Assembly: GCA_013397435.1 (NCBI GenBank)
Contig: VZRG01001504.1
Location: 62,001 to 126,000 of the forward strand
Direction: 5' to 3'
Source: Erythrocercus mccallii
Lineage: Eukaryota; Chordata; Aves; Passeriformes; Dicruridae
Length of the DNA: 64,000 nucleotides
The notes beneath the pieces are model-generated. The model saw only the letters and a list, made by a program, of their open reading frames with translations. It made no database searches and was not told where the DNA came from. A program made the position numbers and the translations under genes. Below, piece by piece: positions 63,046-64,000 of this stretch. Positions within the stretch are counted from its first letter, which is position 1, and each line of letters begins with the position of its first letter.

Positions 63046-64000
63046 AAACTTATACAAGGCCTGTCTAAAAGCCCTCTGATTCCACTGACAGAATTTAATG
63101 AATCAGTGGCTGGAAGTAGCGCTGTGATTAAATAACAAGACCTCTGCTCAACTCTTAAAGAAAATACACACTCCAAGCCAGTGCAGCACAGCTGCATGAT
63201 GTTCTCTAGCAAATGTCTAGAATGAGCAAGGGTGTACAAATCTTTCTTTCTCCAAACTGAAAGCCTAATGAAAATATTTTATAATTTCATACAGGACATT
63301 CAAGTTCTTCTCTTTTTTTTTGGTATGTTTTCATTACTGTTCAGCTCTTTATCTGTGTTTTTCCAAATTAATTTTAAGAACATTATTTTGAACTTACTCT
63401 CACTTATTTGCTTTAAAAATATTTATTTTTCTTTTCAATCAAGTAATATCTTCTCTTTCCAATTTTCCTAATTTTGATTAAATCTGTGCTATTGTCTCAC
63501 AAAACTGTGGCGTTTTCTCTGCTCCAAAAAGGTGACTCTATTTTTCACTGCATCATAACCTATATTTATGCTTTTCAGTACTTCACAGTGATAATATTAC
63601 ATTCGGCTTTCTCCCCCTCACTCTTTCTCATTCTGCTTTTAATCTGTATTTCACACTTGCATGCTGTCTTTCTACATGGAGCATTGCATTGAGAAAACAA
63701 AGCTTTTGAACCTATTTATTTAAGTTCAAACCAATCAACTTGAAACCTGTTGTAGGAAAGAAAAGGGGAAACTGAGAAAGAAAAGAAAAGCATATTTGCA
63801 TACAACAAATTTCCTTATAAGCTTTAGCTGCAATTTGAGCTAGCTTGAGGACAAACATTGCCTGCCAACATATCCTGAGTGTGGTCTGACAACTTTTTTC
63901 ATGCTGATGATTTAATGTCACTCACTTTTTCCAAAAACTATCATCTGCTGCACCCTTCTGGACACTGTCAGCACAGCGCAGTTCTCCAAAAAATCTCACA
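63046..64000. other. intergenic, no gene seen
   Basis: T-rich on the plus strand over 63,300-63,650. No exon, RNA gene or named repeat recognised up to the window edge. Confidence 0.55.

Noticed and set aside
1..64000. Prokaryote-type systems (operons, CRISPR, phage defence, insertion sequences)
   Set aside because: Introns with vertebrate splice sites, CR1 elements and a CpG island show this is vertebrate nuclear DNA; no regularly spaced repeats or operon-like gene runs occur.

Overview
Eukaryotic, vertebrate, most likely bird DNA. The window has avian-type CR1 LINE tails (several ending in the typical tail motif), an avian ERVL-type LTR, long introns with consensus splice sites, and a GC-rich CpG-island promoter in an otherwise AT-rich background. 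Nothing suggests operons or CRISPR arrays. The order of bird cannot be settled from the sequence.

Layout. Positions 1-19,836 hold the 5' part of MAP3K4 (MEKK4/MTK1) on the minus strand. Exon 3 (618-1996), exon 2 (5930-6120) and the coding part of exon 1 (19763-19836) have matching splice phases and together encode about residues 1-548. The kinase domain lies off the left edge. A CpG island (about 19,300-20,500) holds the promoter, a YY1-type site and two upstream ORFs; the stop codon of one overlaps the MAP3K4 start codon. Intron 1 contains an eroded CR1 tail, a C-rich repeat-like patch and one candidate extra exon whose phases match those of exon 2.

Positions 20,500-64,000 are a 43-kb flank with no intact gene that I recognise. 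It contains CR1 fragments, a solo ERVL-type LTR, simple repeats, and one clear but broken kringle half-exon on the plus strand (47,220-47,360). The PLG/LPA kringle genes neighbour MAP3K4 in mammals, so this is probably a relic or degraded member of that family.

Main unexpected observation: 29.75-35.03 kb and 57.62-59.75 kb are two collinear, same-strand, strongly diverged copies of one sequence, with at least three alignable blocks in the same order. They look like an old segmental duplication in this neighbourhood. A second notable item is a near-perfect 55-nt hairpin at 62,732-62,786. All comparisons with other species or repeat consensuses are from memory; no database search was possible.
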